From Vampirovibrio sp. (GTDB lineage Bacteria > Cyanobacteriota > Vampirovibrionia > Vampirovibrionales > JAJTHC01): 64,000 nucleotides of DNA. A model generated the notes under the pieces. The model searched no databases. It saw nothing but the letters and a program-made list of their open reading frames with translations, and had not been told where the DNA came from. The stretch's first letter is position 1. Each line of letters begins with the position of its first letter. Made by a program: the position numbers and the translations under genes. The stretch lies in assembly GCA_024998755.1 (NCBI GenBank), contig JACEUU010000003.1:1116001-1180000 (forward strand), given 5' to 3'. Positions 35,990 through 45,141 of this stretch are shown piece after piece.

Positions 35990-36970
35990 TTAAGCAGAGT
36001 TTTTCCGTTTAGAAGGCACGGTAGTTGGGGCTTTAGACGAATCATTACCCACCAAGAAATTCTTTAGTTTCTCTAACCAAGAAGTCGGTTCATCTAACTG
36101 CAACCAAGGAACAGTTTCCCCAGCAATACGGCGGGCTACGTTACGGTAGGCTTGCCCAGCTAAGTTGGATTCTGAATTAACAACCGGTTCGCCTTTGTTG
36201 GTAGAAACAATAATGCCTTTGTCTTCAGGAATTTGACCTAACAGTTCAATGCCTAAAATTTCAAGTACATCGTCTACAGACATCATATCATTGGCTTTAA
36301 CCATTTGCGGACGCACACGGTTCAGAACCAAACGGTAGCGTTTAACGGTATCTTTGGCTTCAAGCAAACCAATAACACGGTCTGCATCCCGCACTGAAGA
36401 CATTTCAGGGGTTACAACCACAACGGCTTCATCTGCCGCAGCAATAGCGGTTTGAAAGCCTTGTTCAATACCAGCGGGGCAATCTAATAGAATAAAATCT
36501 TGGTCTTCACGCAGGCGATTGCAAATATCAATCATTTGCTCTTCATTCAGGGCAGATTTATCTCGTGTTTGGGCTGCAGGCAGCAAGCACAAATTGGGTA
36601 AGCGTTTATCTTTAACCAAGGCTTGGTTTAGTCTGCAACGGCCTTCAATTACATCAATTAAGTTGTAAACAATGCGGTTTTCTAACCCCATTAAAATATC
36701 CAAGTTGCGTAAGCCAATATCGGTATCAACCAACACCACTTTATAGCCTAATTTGGCTAAGCCTGTACCAATGTTAGCCGTGGTAGTTGTTTTACCAACA
36801 CCGCCTTTACCAGAAGTTACAACAATGACTTTGCCTCGTTTTTCATTGGTGCTAACCGGTTTGCTAGGTGCAGGCGTTGCTACAGCAACAGGAGGGGCGG
36901 TAATTGGTGTGGCAGCAGGAGGGGCAGAAGAGCTAGAAATATTGTTAGCTTCAGCAGGGGTGGCAGTCAT
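35990..36970 (-). CDS. minD: Septum site-determining protein MinD
   Basis: 326-aa ParA-type ATPase. The deviant Walker A KGGVGKTTTTANIG, then VVLVDTDIGLRNLDILMGLE, FILLDCPAGIEQGF and the C-terminal membrane-targeting helix (WLEKLKNFLVG) are present. An unusual N-terminal extension of about 45 residues rich in Ala/Pro/Thr precedes the first strand (GKVIVVTSGKGG). The start is ATG at 36970; the frame continues to 37039. It forms a unit with minE. minC is not seen within the window. Confidence 0.93.
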   Translation of the reverse strand: MTATPAEANNISSSSAPPAATPITAPPVAVATPAPSKPVSTNEKRGKVIVVTSGKGGVGKTTTTANIGTGLAKLGYKVVLVDTDIGLRNLDILMGLENRIVYNLIDVIEGRCRLNQALVKDKRLPNLCLLPAAQTRDKSALNEEQMIDICNRLREDQDFILLDCPAGIEQGFQTAIAAADEAVVVVTPEMSSVRDADRVIGLLEAKDTVKRYRLVLNRVRPQMVKANDMMSVDDVLEILGIELLGQIPEDKGIIVSTNKGEPVVNSESNLAGQAYRNVARRIAGETVPWLQLDEPTSWLEKLKNFLVGNDSSKAPTTVPSKRKNSA

Positions 36971-37238
36971 ACGGAACAGATCTCCAAAAAAGTGTGAGCA
37001 GACAATAAAATTCAGATGCAGAATAATCAATTTAACCATACATGCAAAAGCCTGTATAGCTTAGTGTTAATAGTGTACCTGAAGAATACTAAAAAGCCAA
37101 CTATTGCTGCATAACAAATTTAAAGATTTTAGTCGATTCTTTACAGCTTGAATTAAAAACTGTATTACTGAACTTAGGACTTTTTACTATAAAAGAATCG
37201 TTATTTCAGGACAAAAAAAACTAGAAGGACTGTCTATT

Positions 37239-37436
37239 TTGAGACAATTAAACAGTTGCAACCCTCAACGGGGGGTTGGTACGGCTGAAATTGGCATTAC
37301 TTTGGCATTGGTTGCTATTTTAATGATTAGTTTTTTGGTGCTTGGTAGCCATTTGAAATTTGCCATTGAACAAGCACCCCCTCCTCAAGCGGAAACGCCT
37401 ATGGAAGAAACCATTACCTTAAGAACCCCACAATAA
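37239..37436 (+). CDS. Small single-span membrane protein, Flp pilin-like
   Basis: 65 aa. The start is TTG at 37239 with AAGGA 9-10 nt upstream. It has a short basic leader, then GVGTAEIGITLALVAILMIS, which resembles the Flp/Tad pilin motif (GxxTAE-) with Gly before a Thr-Ala-Glu segment, then a Pro-rich tail. It could be a Flp-type pilin or a TadE-like pseudopilin, but it is isolated from any tad locus. It is divergent from minD. Confidence 0.5.
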   Translation: MRQLNSCNPQRGVGTAEIGITLALVAILMISFLVLGSHLKFAIEQAPPPQAETPMEETITLRTPQ

Positions 37437-37534
37437 CCCCGCCTTATGCTTTTAGTTGTTTTTTATTGGGTTTCATCTATAATAATAGACAGATTTTACT
37501 CTGTTTTTTTGGATTAGATGAAAAGGAATCAACA

Positions 37535-38587
37535 ATGATGATGAATGGTTTAAGAATTGCTATTTTAGGTGCGGGTGGCTTAGGGCGTGGCATGGCGTTA
37601 ATGCTAAGCAAACGTAAAGGCTTTAACCTCGTTGCTATGGCAGATAGCGAAGGCTTTGCTTACAACCCAACAGGGCTTTCTTTGGAAGCGTTAAACCCAA
37701 ACGGGCAAGTGCAACAGTTACACCTTATTCCTGAAGTGGGCGTTAAAACCCCAACCGCTATTGCAGATTTAATGGTTGCCCATGGCGATTCTATCGACGC
37801 CGTTTTCATGGCTCTGCCCAATTTACCGGTTGATTTTTATGCCAATACCATTCAATTTATCGCTGAAAAAACGGCGTTTCAAGGCGTCATGGTGGATGCC
37901 CTAAAACGAACCAAAGCCGTTGAATTGTTATTGCCACTCAATGAAACCTTGGCTGAAAATAATATTCTTTACATTACAGGGTGTGGGGCAACCCCAGGCT
38001 TCTTAACCACGGTTGCTGCTGTAGCTGCCCAAAGCTTTGTTGAAGTTGAACATATTGATATTCATTTTGGCGTGGGCGTAGCCAATTGGGAACAATATCG
38101 TGCCACCATTCGGGAAGATTTCTTACATTTAGAAGGCTTTGATGCCGCCAGAGTTCAAGCCATGAGCGACCAAGAAATTGAAGAAGAATTAGAAAAACGG
38201 AATGGCTTAATTGAACTGGTCAATATGGAACACGCCGATGATATTATTTTAGAACTGGCTGGCATTTGCGACAGAAGCAAAATTACCGTGGGCGGATTAG
38301 TAGATACCCGCAATGCCAAAAAGCCAACCAGCACAACGGTTACCGTTAAAGGCGTTACGGCTATGGGTGAAAGCACCGAACATAAATTTACCGTGGGCGA
38401 TGCTACCACCATGGTTGACAACGTTTGCGGGCCCGCTTGTGGGTTTATGGCAAAAGGCGTTGAACTACACAATTATGGTATTGTTGGCTTACGCACCAGT
38501 GCAGAAATAATGCCTCGGTTTAGTGCAGAAGGCTTGGTATTAGCCGCAAGCCAAAACATGGTTCAAGCCCAAGCCGTTTCTGTTTAA
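37535..38587 (+). CDS. Saccharopine dehydrogenase-like NAD(P)-dependent oxidoreductase
   Basis: 350 aa with an N-terminal Rossmann fold: RIAILGAGGLGRGMALMLSK, then VAMADSEG. The later parts (YITGCGATPGFLTTVAAVAA, HIDIHFGVGVANWEQYRAT) fit the saccharopine dehydrogenase-like group that is conserved in cyanobacteria. The substrate is unknown. Three tandem ATG codons start at 37535, with AAGGA 7-8 nt upstream. kdsB follows after 11 nt, so the two are co-transcribed. Confidence 0.75.
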   Translation: MMMNGLRIAILGAGGLGRGMALMLSKRKGFNLVAMADSEGFAYNPTGLSLEALNPNGQVQQLHLIPEVGVKTPTAIADLMVAHGDSIDAVFMALPNLPVDFYANTIQFIAEKTAFQGVMVDALKRTKAVELLLPLNETLAENNILYITGCGATPGFLTTVAAVAAQSFVEVEHIDIHFGVGVANWEQYRATIREDFLHLEGFDAARVQAMSDQEIEEELEKRNGLIELVNMEHADDIILELAGICDRSKITVGGLVDTRNAKKPTSTTVTVKGVTAMGESTEHKFTVGDATTMVDNVCGPACGFMAKGVELHNYGIVGLRTSAEIMPRFSAEGLVLAASQNMVQAQAVSV

Positions 38588-38598
38588 GGGCTATTTCA

Positions 38599-39423
38599 AT
38601 GCCGTTTAAAGACGTTCAACTGACCGCATTGGCTCAACAAGTGCTAGTGGTTATTCCTGCACGGTATGGCAGTACCCGCTTTGAAGGCAAACCTCTAGCG
38701 TTAATTGGTGGCAAGCCCATGATTCAACACGTTGTTGAACGGGTGGCTGAAAGCCTGTTTGCCCAATCTACCGTGGTGGTTGCAACTGATGATGAACGCA
38801 TTGCTAGTGTGGTGCAAGGCTTTGGCGGTGTGGTACAAATCACCAACCCCAACCATCCTTCGGGTAGCGATAGAGTATGGGAAGTTGCTCAAAATTATCC
38901 GCACTTGCCTTATGTTTTGAACATTCAGGGCGATGAACCTTTTATTAAGCCGACTGCTTTAAATGCCGTTTTAGACCAGTTGGCTTCTTTCGTCGAAGCG
39001 AATCAATCCACGCCAGATATTTTGACGCTCGTAACCCCTTTGGCGGATTCGATTGAAGGCCTTCAAACCGAATTAGCCAACCCCAATTGCGTGAAGGCGG
39101 TTCGGGCGGTTTCTGGGCAAGTGCTTTATTTTAGCAGAGCGGGTATTCCGTTTGTGCGAGATGGGTTTACTTCGGCGGATGCTGGCTTGGTAGGGCAATC
39201 GTTTTTTCGGCATTTAGGGTTGTATCTTTATAGCCGTTCGGCGTTGGCACGCTTTGTTTCGTTACCGCCTTCTCCGCTAGAATTGCTGGAAAAACTGGAA
39301 CAATTGCGGGCGATGGAGGCGGGTTTTCGGGTCTTTGCATCCGTTGTGCCTGAAGCCCCTATTGGGGTAGATACCCCTGAAGATTTAGCCCAGTTGAATG
39401 CGTTGCTTGAGCAAATTGGCTAG
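38599..39423 (+). CDS. kdsB: 3-deoxy-manno-octulosonate cytidylyltransferase
   Basis: 274 aa; activates Kdo as CMP-Kdo for lipid A-core synthesis. The nucleotidyltransferase signature VVIPARYGSTRFEGKPLALI is near residue 17, followed by VVVATDDERI, NPNHPSGSDRVWEVA and VLNIQGDEPFIKP. The C-terminal GVDTPEDLAQL is also typical. Its presence implies a Gram-negative envelope with Kdo. It is the second gene after the oxidoreductase. Confidence 0.95.
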   Translation: MPFKDVQLTALAQQVLVVIPARYGSTRFEGKPLALIGGKPMIQHVVERVAESLFAQSTVVVATDDERIASVVQGFGGVVQITNPNHPSGSDRVWEVAQNYPHLPYVLNIQGDEPFIKPTALNAVLDQLASFVEANQSTPDILTLVTPLADSIEGLQTELANPNCVKAVRAVSGQVLYFSRAGIPFVRDGFTSADAGLVGQSFFRHLGLYLYSRSALARFVSLPPSPLELLEKLEQLRAMEAGFRVFASVVPEAPIGVDTPEDLAQLNALLEQIG

Positions 39424-39539
39424 CAGGTAGCTTTAATGTAAACTTAAAAGTTCCCCTGTTTGGGGGGCTTATTTTTGTTAGGAATTTTTTATAATAATTA
39501 TTGACATCTCTTCCTCTAAACATAAGGTTTCATGCTTAA

Positions 39540-40805
39540 ATGACTTCTATTTTCACTCGCTTACTCAATCAAACCAATGCCCAATCATCCAACGCTACCG
39601 TTTCTAATCCTACTCAACAAGGCTTAAGCCAGCCTGTATCACCCGTTCAAAGACAACAAAAAAACAAATTAAACACTTTTCAACGTTGGATAGCTGGTGC
39701 TGCCGAAGAAGTGGGTGTTTCCACGGAATTTACAACCTCTGAAGCCACCTGCTTACGTATTTGTGTTGATACCTTCGAAGATCATAAGCCCTTTAATTGG
39801 GATTCTATGACCTATTTATTAACCCAATTGCCCAGTGTGGAACGGGTTGAATTTGTGGGTGAAGCAGATGCGGTTGTGGTCATTCCAGAACTCGCTAAAA
39901 TTATTCATAACCTAAAACAATTTTTTCCAGCCGTTTCCATTTTGGTTTGTACTTCGGGCGATGCACTACTTTCACCTAACGGGCTAGCTCTACTAGAAAG
40001 TCCGCTCAATGAATTACGCATTCATCTAGAAGGGCATCAACTGTCTTCGTTTAAAGCGTTAACGGGTAAAACGACGAATGATTTTATTACTCTGCAGGAA
40101 ACGGTTTATCGGTATATTACCCACCGAAAACAATTAAGAAGTAAGGCGTTAATTCAAACTATTTCCGTTTCTTATGTGCTGAATAATTATCAGTATCAAA
40201 AGGATGTGCCCGAAATGTTGAAACAGGCGGAACAATTGGGGGTAGACGCCGTTTACTTTACCAACCGGTTACCAGTAAATAAGTTGCAAACTTCTTTGCT
40301 GGAAGATGAGTCTTCTATATGGTTTGAAGCTATTACTGCGGATCATACCGACGTATTGGCTTATTTCCAATCGTTTCCTGCGGAACACTATCGGGTAGGG
40401 ATTACTTGGCCAACGATTTGGCAAACACCGGCAGAATGGGACACGACTGAATTCAATCAGCCAGATGACATTGAAGAAACGACGGTATTGAAAAACCCCA
40501 CTTTTTGCACTGCCCCTTATCATACAGTCAGCATAAATCTAGCATTTCAAGCTAGCGGATGCCCTCGGTGGCAAATTGGGTCTGTGATAGATTGGCATCC
40601 TGTTTGGCGGGGCGATTTTTGGCAAAATACCCACTTTAAGCAATTACGCACCATCCATGATCCTGAATCTTTGGCATTTCAAGATGAAACTTCCGGTGAT
40701 TTGGTTGCCCCTATTGGGTTTGAAGCTTGCAAAAAATGCCCAAGCCGTTGCACAGCTTCTGCATCCCAACAACTTACCCCTGCCAACCAACATTTGCTAG
40801 GTTAA
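39540..40805 (+). CDS. Radical-SAM/SPASM-like protein lacking the CxxxCxxC motif
   Basis: 421 aa. A region of about 50 disordered residues is followed by a TIM-barrel-like segment (CLRICVDTFEDHKPFNWDSM, LRIHLEGHQLSSFKALTGKT, KQAEQLGVDAVYFTNRLPV). At the C-terminus is a Cys-rich SPASM-like part: FCTAPYHTVSINLAFQASGC followed by EACKKCPSRC. The expected SAM-cluster motif CxxxCxxC is reduced to CxxxC. It may be an inactive or divergent relative of peptide-modifying radical SAM proteins, or bind only auxiliary clusters. It is convergent with aspA with no gap. Confidence 0.5.
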   Translation: MTSIFTRLLNQTNAQSSNATVSNPTQQGLSQPVSPVQRQQKNKLNTFQRWIAGAAEEVGVSTEFTTSEATCLRICVDTFEDHKPFNWDSMTYLLTQLPSVERVEFVGEADAVVVIPELAKIIHNLKQFFPAVSILVCTSGDALLSPNGLALLESPLNELRIHLEGHQLSSFKALTGKTTNDFITLQETVYRYITHRKQLRSKALIQTISVSYVLNNYQYQKDVPEMLKQAEQLGVDAVYFTNRLPVNKLQTSLLEDESSIWFEAITADHTDVLAYFQSFPAEHYRVGITWPTIWQTPAEWDTTEFNQPDDIEETTVLKNPTFCTAPYHTVSINLAFQASGCPRWQIGSVIDWHPVWRGDFWQNTHFKQLRTIHDPESLAFQDETSGDLVAPIGFEACKKCPSRCTASASQQLTPANQHLLG

Positions 40806-42278
40806 CTACCCCACATTCGGGCTGGTCATGGCGGAAACAGATAGAATTTCGTCTAAGCGGGCATTATCCAGCTTTTTGCCGTAAATATCGGTAATATCCA
40901 TCGCCAACGCTACTTCCCGAACGGTTTTGCCTTCAGCCAAAACCACTTTCGCTATTTGAGCCGCATGAGCGTACCCAATAAACGGATTCAACGCAGTTAG
41001 CAGAATGGTAGAATAATTCATGCGGTGTTCAATATATTCCATATTGGGCTGAATACCCACCACGCACTGCTCAGCAAACTGCTTCAGGCCGTTGGTCAAC
41101 CACGTTTGAGATTCAGACACTTTAATCAAAATCATTGGCATCATCACGTTCAACTGCCATTGACCATTTTGAGCACAAAGCGAAATCGTTAAATCATTAC
41201 CCTGAACCGCATAAGAAAGCTGATCCATCAATTCAGGTAATACAGGATTCACTTTCCCTGGCATAATGGAAGACCCCGGTTGTAGTTGGGGCAACATCAA
41301 TTCACCAATAGCGGTTTTTGGGCCCGAAGAATACAACTTCAAATCATGAGCAATTTTCTCAAGTTCAATGGCTACAGACCGCATAGCGGAAGAATAATCG
41401 CTGAAATGCCCAAAGCTGGAGGTCAACTGGAAGTAGTCTTTTGCGGGTTTTAAGGCAAACCCTGTATACTGGCTGAGGGTTTCAATCACCCGAGAACGGT
41501 ATTCTTTGTGGGTATTTAAGCCTGTGCCTAAAGCGGAAGCCCCTAACCCAAGATAATGCAAATTGACGGATGCTTGCTCTAACTTTTCAGCGGCATCGGC
41601 TAAAGCGTTGGCATAAGCTCCCATTTGTTGTCCTAAAGTCAAGGGAACGGCGTCTTGCATGTGAGTACGCCCGCAAATGAGTACATCTTTAAATTCAACG
41701 GCTTTCGCCCGAAACGCTGCTTCCAATTGTCGAACGCTTGCCATTAGCGGTGCGTGTTTTTTCAAGAAGGTTAGCCGTAAAACAGTCGGTGTAACATCAT
41801 TGGTGGATTGTCCGTAGTTAGGGTGGTCGTTAGGGTGAACGGGTTTATAATCGCCTTTTTTACCGCCGAGGATTTCGTTGGCACGGTTGGCTAAAATTTC
41901 GTTACAATTCATGTGGTTGCTAGTACCCGTGCCACCTTGGTATACATCTACAATAAATTCGGCGTTGAAGTTGCCAGCTTCCAACTCATCGCACGCCTGC
42001 ATGAGGGCTTCGCCAATGCGGTTGTTTTCTTCGGGGTGAATGGGGTCTAACACGCCAAGCTGGGTATTAACGAAGGCTGCTGCTTTCTTAATTTGGGAAA
42101 ATGCCCAAATTGCTTCGGGGTATTGTTGGGCGGGTTTAATGCCCGTAATAGGGAAGTTTTCGCTACCACGCAGGGCTTGAATGCCGTAGTAGGCTTCGGC
42201 AGGCACTTCCCGTACGCCGATAGAATCTTTTTCTTGACGCATGGCGGTTTCAGTGGCAGTAGGCATCATCATCATCAT
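40806..42278 (-). CDS. aspA: Aspartate ammonia-lyase (fumarase/aspartase superfamily)
   Basis: 490 aa. The N-terminus EKDSIGVREVPAEAYYGIQA fits aspartases (fumarases have YWGAQTQRS). GTGTSNHMNCNEILANRANE, PNDHPNYGQSTNDVTPT and the flexible-loop signature SSIMPGKVNPVLPE are present. It deaminates aspartate to fumarate. FumC is the alternative. Five tandem ATG codons occupy 42264-42278. The stop abuts the convergent upstream gene. Confidence 0.85.
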   Translation of the reverse strand: MMMMMPTATETAMRQEKDSIGVREVPAEAYYGIQALRGSENFPITGIKPAQQYPEAIWAFSQIKKAAAFVNTQLGVLDPIHPEENNRIGEALMQACDELEAGNFNAEFIVDVYQGGTGTSNHMNCNEILANRANEILGGKKGDYKPVHPNDHPNYGQSTNDVTPTVLRLTFLKKHAPLMASVRQLEAAFRAKAVEFKDVLICGRTHMQDAVPLTLGQQMGAYANALADAAEKLEQASVNLHYLGLGASALGTGLNTHKEYRSRVIETLSQYTGFALKPAKDYFQLTSSFGHFSDYSSAMRSVAIELEKIAHDLKLYSSGPKTAIGELMLPQLQPGSSIMPGKVNPVLPELMDQLSYAVQGNDLTISLCAQNGQWQLNVMMPMILIKVSESQTWLTNGLKQFAEQCVVGIQPNMEYIEHRMNYSTILLTALNPFIGYAHAAQIAKVVLAEGKTVREVALAMDITDIYGKKLDNARLDEILSVSAMTSPNVG

Positions 42279-42336
42279 GGTGGGGTTTTCCAATCTGTTA
42301 AACAACAAGGGTAAGCATTAAAAATAATTATCTTTT

Positions 42337-42364
42337 AGTATAGCTAAAAAAGAAAAATTGCCAA
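42337..42364 (-). promoter_or_regulatory. Sigma-70 promoter of aspA
   Basis: Minus strand: TTGGCA (42364-42359), a 16-nt spacer and TATACT (42342-42337), about 60 nt before the start codon. Confidence 0.6.
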
Positions 42365-42592
42365 GCCTCTCAAACATCTTACTAGCACAAAATGCTTTGC
42401 TGATTGTTTTTATACTAATAGAAGCTAGCCGTGTCATGTTGAGCTTGTCGAAACATCTCAGTAGACAGATAGGGAGATTCCTCGACTTCTCTCGGAATGA
42501 CAGATTATAATAGTTTAACGGTTAATTCTCTCTATTCTCTATCTCTCTTTAATTCCCCAAAATACACAACCCCTTATTTGGAGACCTTTTTT

Positions 42593-43147
42593 ATGATGAA
42601 TTCTGATTATTCTATTGCTAATGGTTTAACACCTACTACAACGCTGGCTTCTGTTCCTGCTAACATCGTTACTTCCGCTTCACCAATTATTGCTGGTCAA
42701 ACCCCTATTATGGTTGTGCCTCGCTCAACGCTTACTGATACTACTACTAACTTTATGCCTAGTTTTCCACCCGCTGACATCACTAACTTGCCGATGACAA
42801 GTAAATTTGCTGCGAACCCTCGTTCTTTGAGTGCTTTACCTACTGTTACTGATACCAGCACCCCAGTGGGTGCTGCTTCTACAGGTGGTGATATGACTAA
42901 AATTTTAGCATCCCTTGTCGCTGCTAAGACTCCTAAAAAAGATGAACTGACAGCGACTGCATCTAGTGGTGATACTAGTTCTAAGATACTTTTAGACACT
43001 ATTCGTGAATTAAAAGAAGAATTGCTTGCCGATAAAGGAGATTCAAGCGTTAAGAAAGGTAGCCTTAAAAAGGCTAAATCTCCCACGCCTGCTAAAGACA
43101 AATTAGTTAGCTCATCACCTCGTTCTGAAGCAGCTGTAAAAGCTTAA
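42593..43147 (+). CDS. Hypothetical Thr/Ser/Pro-rich protein
   Basis: 184 aa, low complexity. The N-terminal 100 residues are Thr/Ser/Pro/Ala-rich (GLTPTTTLASVPANIVTSAS), followed by Lys/Glu-rich helical sequence (ILLDTIRELKEELLADKG) and a basic tail. No signal peptide is present. A doubled ATG follows GGAG with normal spacing. Upstream is a CT-rich tract (TCTCTCTATTCTCTATCTCT) similar to the leader of the gene at 61666. The function is unknown. Confidence 0.6.
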   Translation: MMNSDYSIANGLTPTTTLASVPANIVTSASPIIAGQTPIMVVPRSTLTDTTTNFMPSFPPADITNLPMTSKFAANPRSLSALPTVTDTSTPVGAASTGGDMTKILASLVAAKTPKKDELTATASSGDTSSKILLDTIRELKEELLADKGDSSVKKGSLKKAKSPTPAKDKLVSSSPRSEAAVKA

Positions 43148-43168
43148 GCTGTTTCAATCTCAAAAAAT

Positions 43169-43206
43169 GCCTCTGCTTGATTATAGAATGAGCAGAGGCG
43201 TTTTTG
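43169..43206 (+). terminator. Rho-independent terminator
   Basis: GCCTCTGCT and AGCAGAGGC make a perfect 9-bp stem followed by GTTTTTGTTG, 22 nt after the stop codon of the gene at 42593. Confidence 0.85.
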
Positions 43207-43259
43207 TTGTAGAATAAAGTTGGTTTCATTACAACTTTAGCTTAAAAAAGGACGTGTTT

Positions 43260-43451
43260 ATGCCATTAGTCGAAATTAAAATTTTAGCAGGACGTACTCA
43301 TCAGCAAAAGCAACAGATGGTTGAGTTAGTAACCCAAGCGATAGCCACCAGCATTGATGTACCCTTGGAAAAAGTAAAAATACATATTGTGGATATGCCC
43401 CCTGAAAACTACGCCGTAGGCGGTAAGCTCATTCAGCCAGTTGAAGGGTAG
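43260..43451 (+). CDS. 4-oxalocrotonate tautomerase family protein
   Basis: 63 aa. After Met removal the chain would begin with Pro (PLVEIKILAGRTHQQKQQMV), the catalytic Pro-1 of tautomerases. VEKVKIHIVDMPPENYAVGG-type sequence (here PLEKVKIHIVDMPPENYAVG) follows, as usual. The ATG at 43260 is 8 nt after AGGA; the GTG two codons earlier would hide the Pro. The natural substrate is unknown. A small C/G hairpin (43461-43497) with trailing T's lies after it. Confidence 0.88.
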   Translation: MPLVEIKILAGRTHQQKQQMVELVTQAIATSIDVPLEKVKIHIVDMPPENYAVGGKLIQPVEG

Positions 43452-43460
43452 AATTTTATC

Positions 43461-43503
43461 AATCCCCCCTTTCAATTTGAGGTTGATAGAGGGGATTTTA
43501 TTT
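43461..43503 (+). terminator. Probable terminator after the tautomerase gene
   Basis: AATCCCC (43461-43467) and GGGGATT (43491-43497) followed by TTATTT. Moderate hairpin. Confidence 0.45.
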
Positions 43504-43523
43504 ATAGAAATCAGTTAGAGAAC

Positions 43524-43880
43524 TTAGTACTGTTCATCCTGAGTGATTATGCGTAAAAATTTAGCAACTACAGGGTCTTTTAGGTCAACTACTGGAGCTG
43601 AAAGGTTATGCTTAGCAGAACCTATGGTCTCTGGTAACATGTTGCTTTTCACTTCAGCTAAGTTTTTAATTACTGTGCCTGTAGCCTCCAATCCTTTTGA
43701 TAAGACTTCTTCGGTACCAACAATAATTCCTTCTTCAATGTTACCTTGACGAATTTTAGCGGAAGGTGTAAAGCTATCAGCTTTTGATGAAGTTAGTTGG
43801 ACTGAAGCCAAAGTAGTTTGAGCACCTACGGGTTTGTTTTGTAGTAAATTAGGTGCAAAAGAAAGAGCAGAAAGTTGCAT
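43524..43880 (-). CDS. Hypothetical protein with ADSF motif
   Basis: 118 aa starting MQLSALSFAPNLLQNKPVGA. A disordered N-terminus with Ser/Thr/Gln leads to SKADSFTPSAK, then an amphipathic part (EEGIIVGTEEVLSKGLEATG). The N-terminal layout matches those of the genes at 2002 and 33514. No signal peptide or domain is recognised. The IS copy 2 lies about 105 nt upstream of its start. Confidence 0.6.
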   Translation of the reverse strand: MQLSALSFAPNLLQNKPVGAQTTLASVQLTSSKADSFTPSAKIRQGNIEEGIIVGTEEVLSKGLEATGTVIKNLAEVKSNMLPETIGSAKHNLSAPVVDLKDPVVAKFLRIITQDEQY

Positions 43881-43984
43881 TTCAAATAATGTCCTTGTGT
43901 TTTAATCGACTGTCAAAGAGAAAGAAAATAGAGAAACCCTAAATTCTCATCCTAATTTAATTGAAACGTTTCAGTAATTCAATA

Positions 43985-45141
43985 GAAGTTACGGAAAAAG
44001 GGCAAGGTAAAATAGAAGGGACATTATTCCACCTCTCATAGGATACCCCACCCCCATGACTACCTTTGCCGACATCCAAATTCAACAAGCCACCCCCACC
44101 CACAAATTCCTAGAGGAAATGAACCAAACCCTACCATGGCAACTATTTGAAACCATCCTCAAAACACACATCCACCACAAACCCAACGGCAGACCACCCT
44201 ACAAACGCCTACTACTGCTCAAAATGAACCTCCTCAAAATATGGTTCAATCTCTCCTATGAACAAACCGAATTTCAATGCCACGACAGACTCTCCTTCCG
44301 AAAGTTTCTCGGCTTCTCCTTAGAATCCCCCATCCCTGAAGCCACGACACTCGAAAACTTCCAACACGAACTGCAAAACACCCCAGCCCAAGAAGCCCTT
44401 TTCTTAGCCTTAGACACCTTCTTCCAAGAGAACAACCTCATTCTTAAAGAAGGCAACTTGGTAGATGCCACCTTTATTAAAGCCAATAGCAAACAGAGAA
44501 AAAAGCCTGAAGACCAGAGCGACCCTGATGCCACTTATGGCTACAAAGGCTTTGGTTACAGTGCCACGGTTAATGTAGATGCTAAAAGCAAGTTGATTCG
44601 CAAGGTGGTTGTTACTGGTGCCAATGTGCATGACAGTCAGAGTTTACTGCCTGTACTGGTGGGCGATGAGCAGACTGTTGGTGCGGATAGTGGGTATGTG
44701 GGTAAGGAGAAGGATTTGAAGGCGTTGGGGATACAGCCGAGGATTATTAAGCGTCGTGTTCGGGGTAAGCAGCATGAACCAACGCCTGAGTTGACGGCTT
44801 CGCAGAAGCGGTTTAATGGGTTGGTTTCTAAGGTTCGGGCTAGGGTGGAGCATGTGTTTGCGGGTTGGAAGACGGTGTTTAAGAAGGTTCGTGTGTCTTG
44901 TCGTGGGTTAGTGCGTGTTTCTGCGGAGATTTTGGGCTTGGCATTTGGGTATAATTGTCGTCGGTATGGTTTTTTGGTGAGGAGGGGGGTAGGTTTTAGT
45001 GGATTCTTGTATGGTTTTTAGGTAATTATGATCCGAAAAGAGTGGAAACAAGGGGTATTGTTCTGTTTTTTGAGCATTTTGGTTGAATTTTATTAAAAAA
45101 CACTCACTACTCCCACCTGCACACCCTTATTCCGTAACTTC
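43985..45141 (+). mobile_element. IS5-family insertion sequence, copy 2
   Basis: 1157 bp with the same ends as copy 1 and the same direction. The flanks are AATA (43981-43984) and AATT (45142-45145), so the 4-bp duplication is imperfect here. It differs from copy 1 by two 1-bp deletions outside the gene and scattered substitutions. Confidence 0.9.
44056..45021 (+). CDS. IS5-family transposase, copy 2
   Basis: 321-aa DDE transposase identical to copy 1 except for Asn in FFQENN and Leu in SQSLLPV. All catalytic segments described for copy 1 are intact, so both copies may be active. Silent differences are more frequent than replacement differences, which suggests some time since duplication with function kept. 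Confidence 0.93.
   Translation: MTTFADIQIQQATPTHKFLEEMNQTLPWQLFETILKTHIHHKPNGRPPYKRLLLLKMNLLKIWFNLSYEQTEFQCHDRLSFRKFLGFSLESPIPEATTLENFQHELQNTPAQEALFLALDTFFQENNLILKEGNLVDATFIKANSKQRKKPEDQSDPDATYGYKGFGYSATVNVDAKSKLIRKVVVTGANVHDSQSLLPVLVGDEQTVGADSGYVGKEKDLKALGIQPRIIKRRVRGKQHEPTPELTASQKRFNGLVSKVRARVEHVFAGWKTVFKKVRVSCRGLVRVSAEILGLAFGYNCRRYGFLVRRGVGFSGFLYGF

Noticed and set aside
40806..42278. Calling this gene fumC
   Set aside because: The N-terminal YYGIQALR pattern is of aspartases, while fumarases have WGAQTQRS; the superfamily signature alone does not separate them.
42494..42592. Upstream extension of the Thr-rich gene at 42593
   Set aside because: The extra 32 codons come from the CT-rich leader; the GGAG and doubled ATG at 42593 mark the start.
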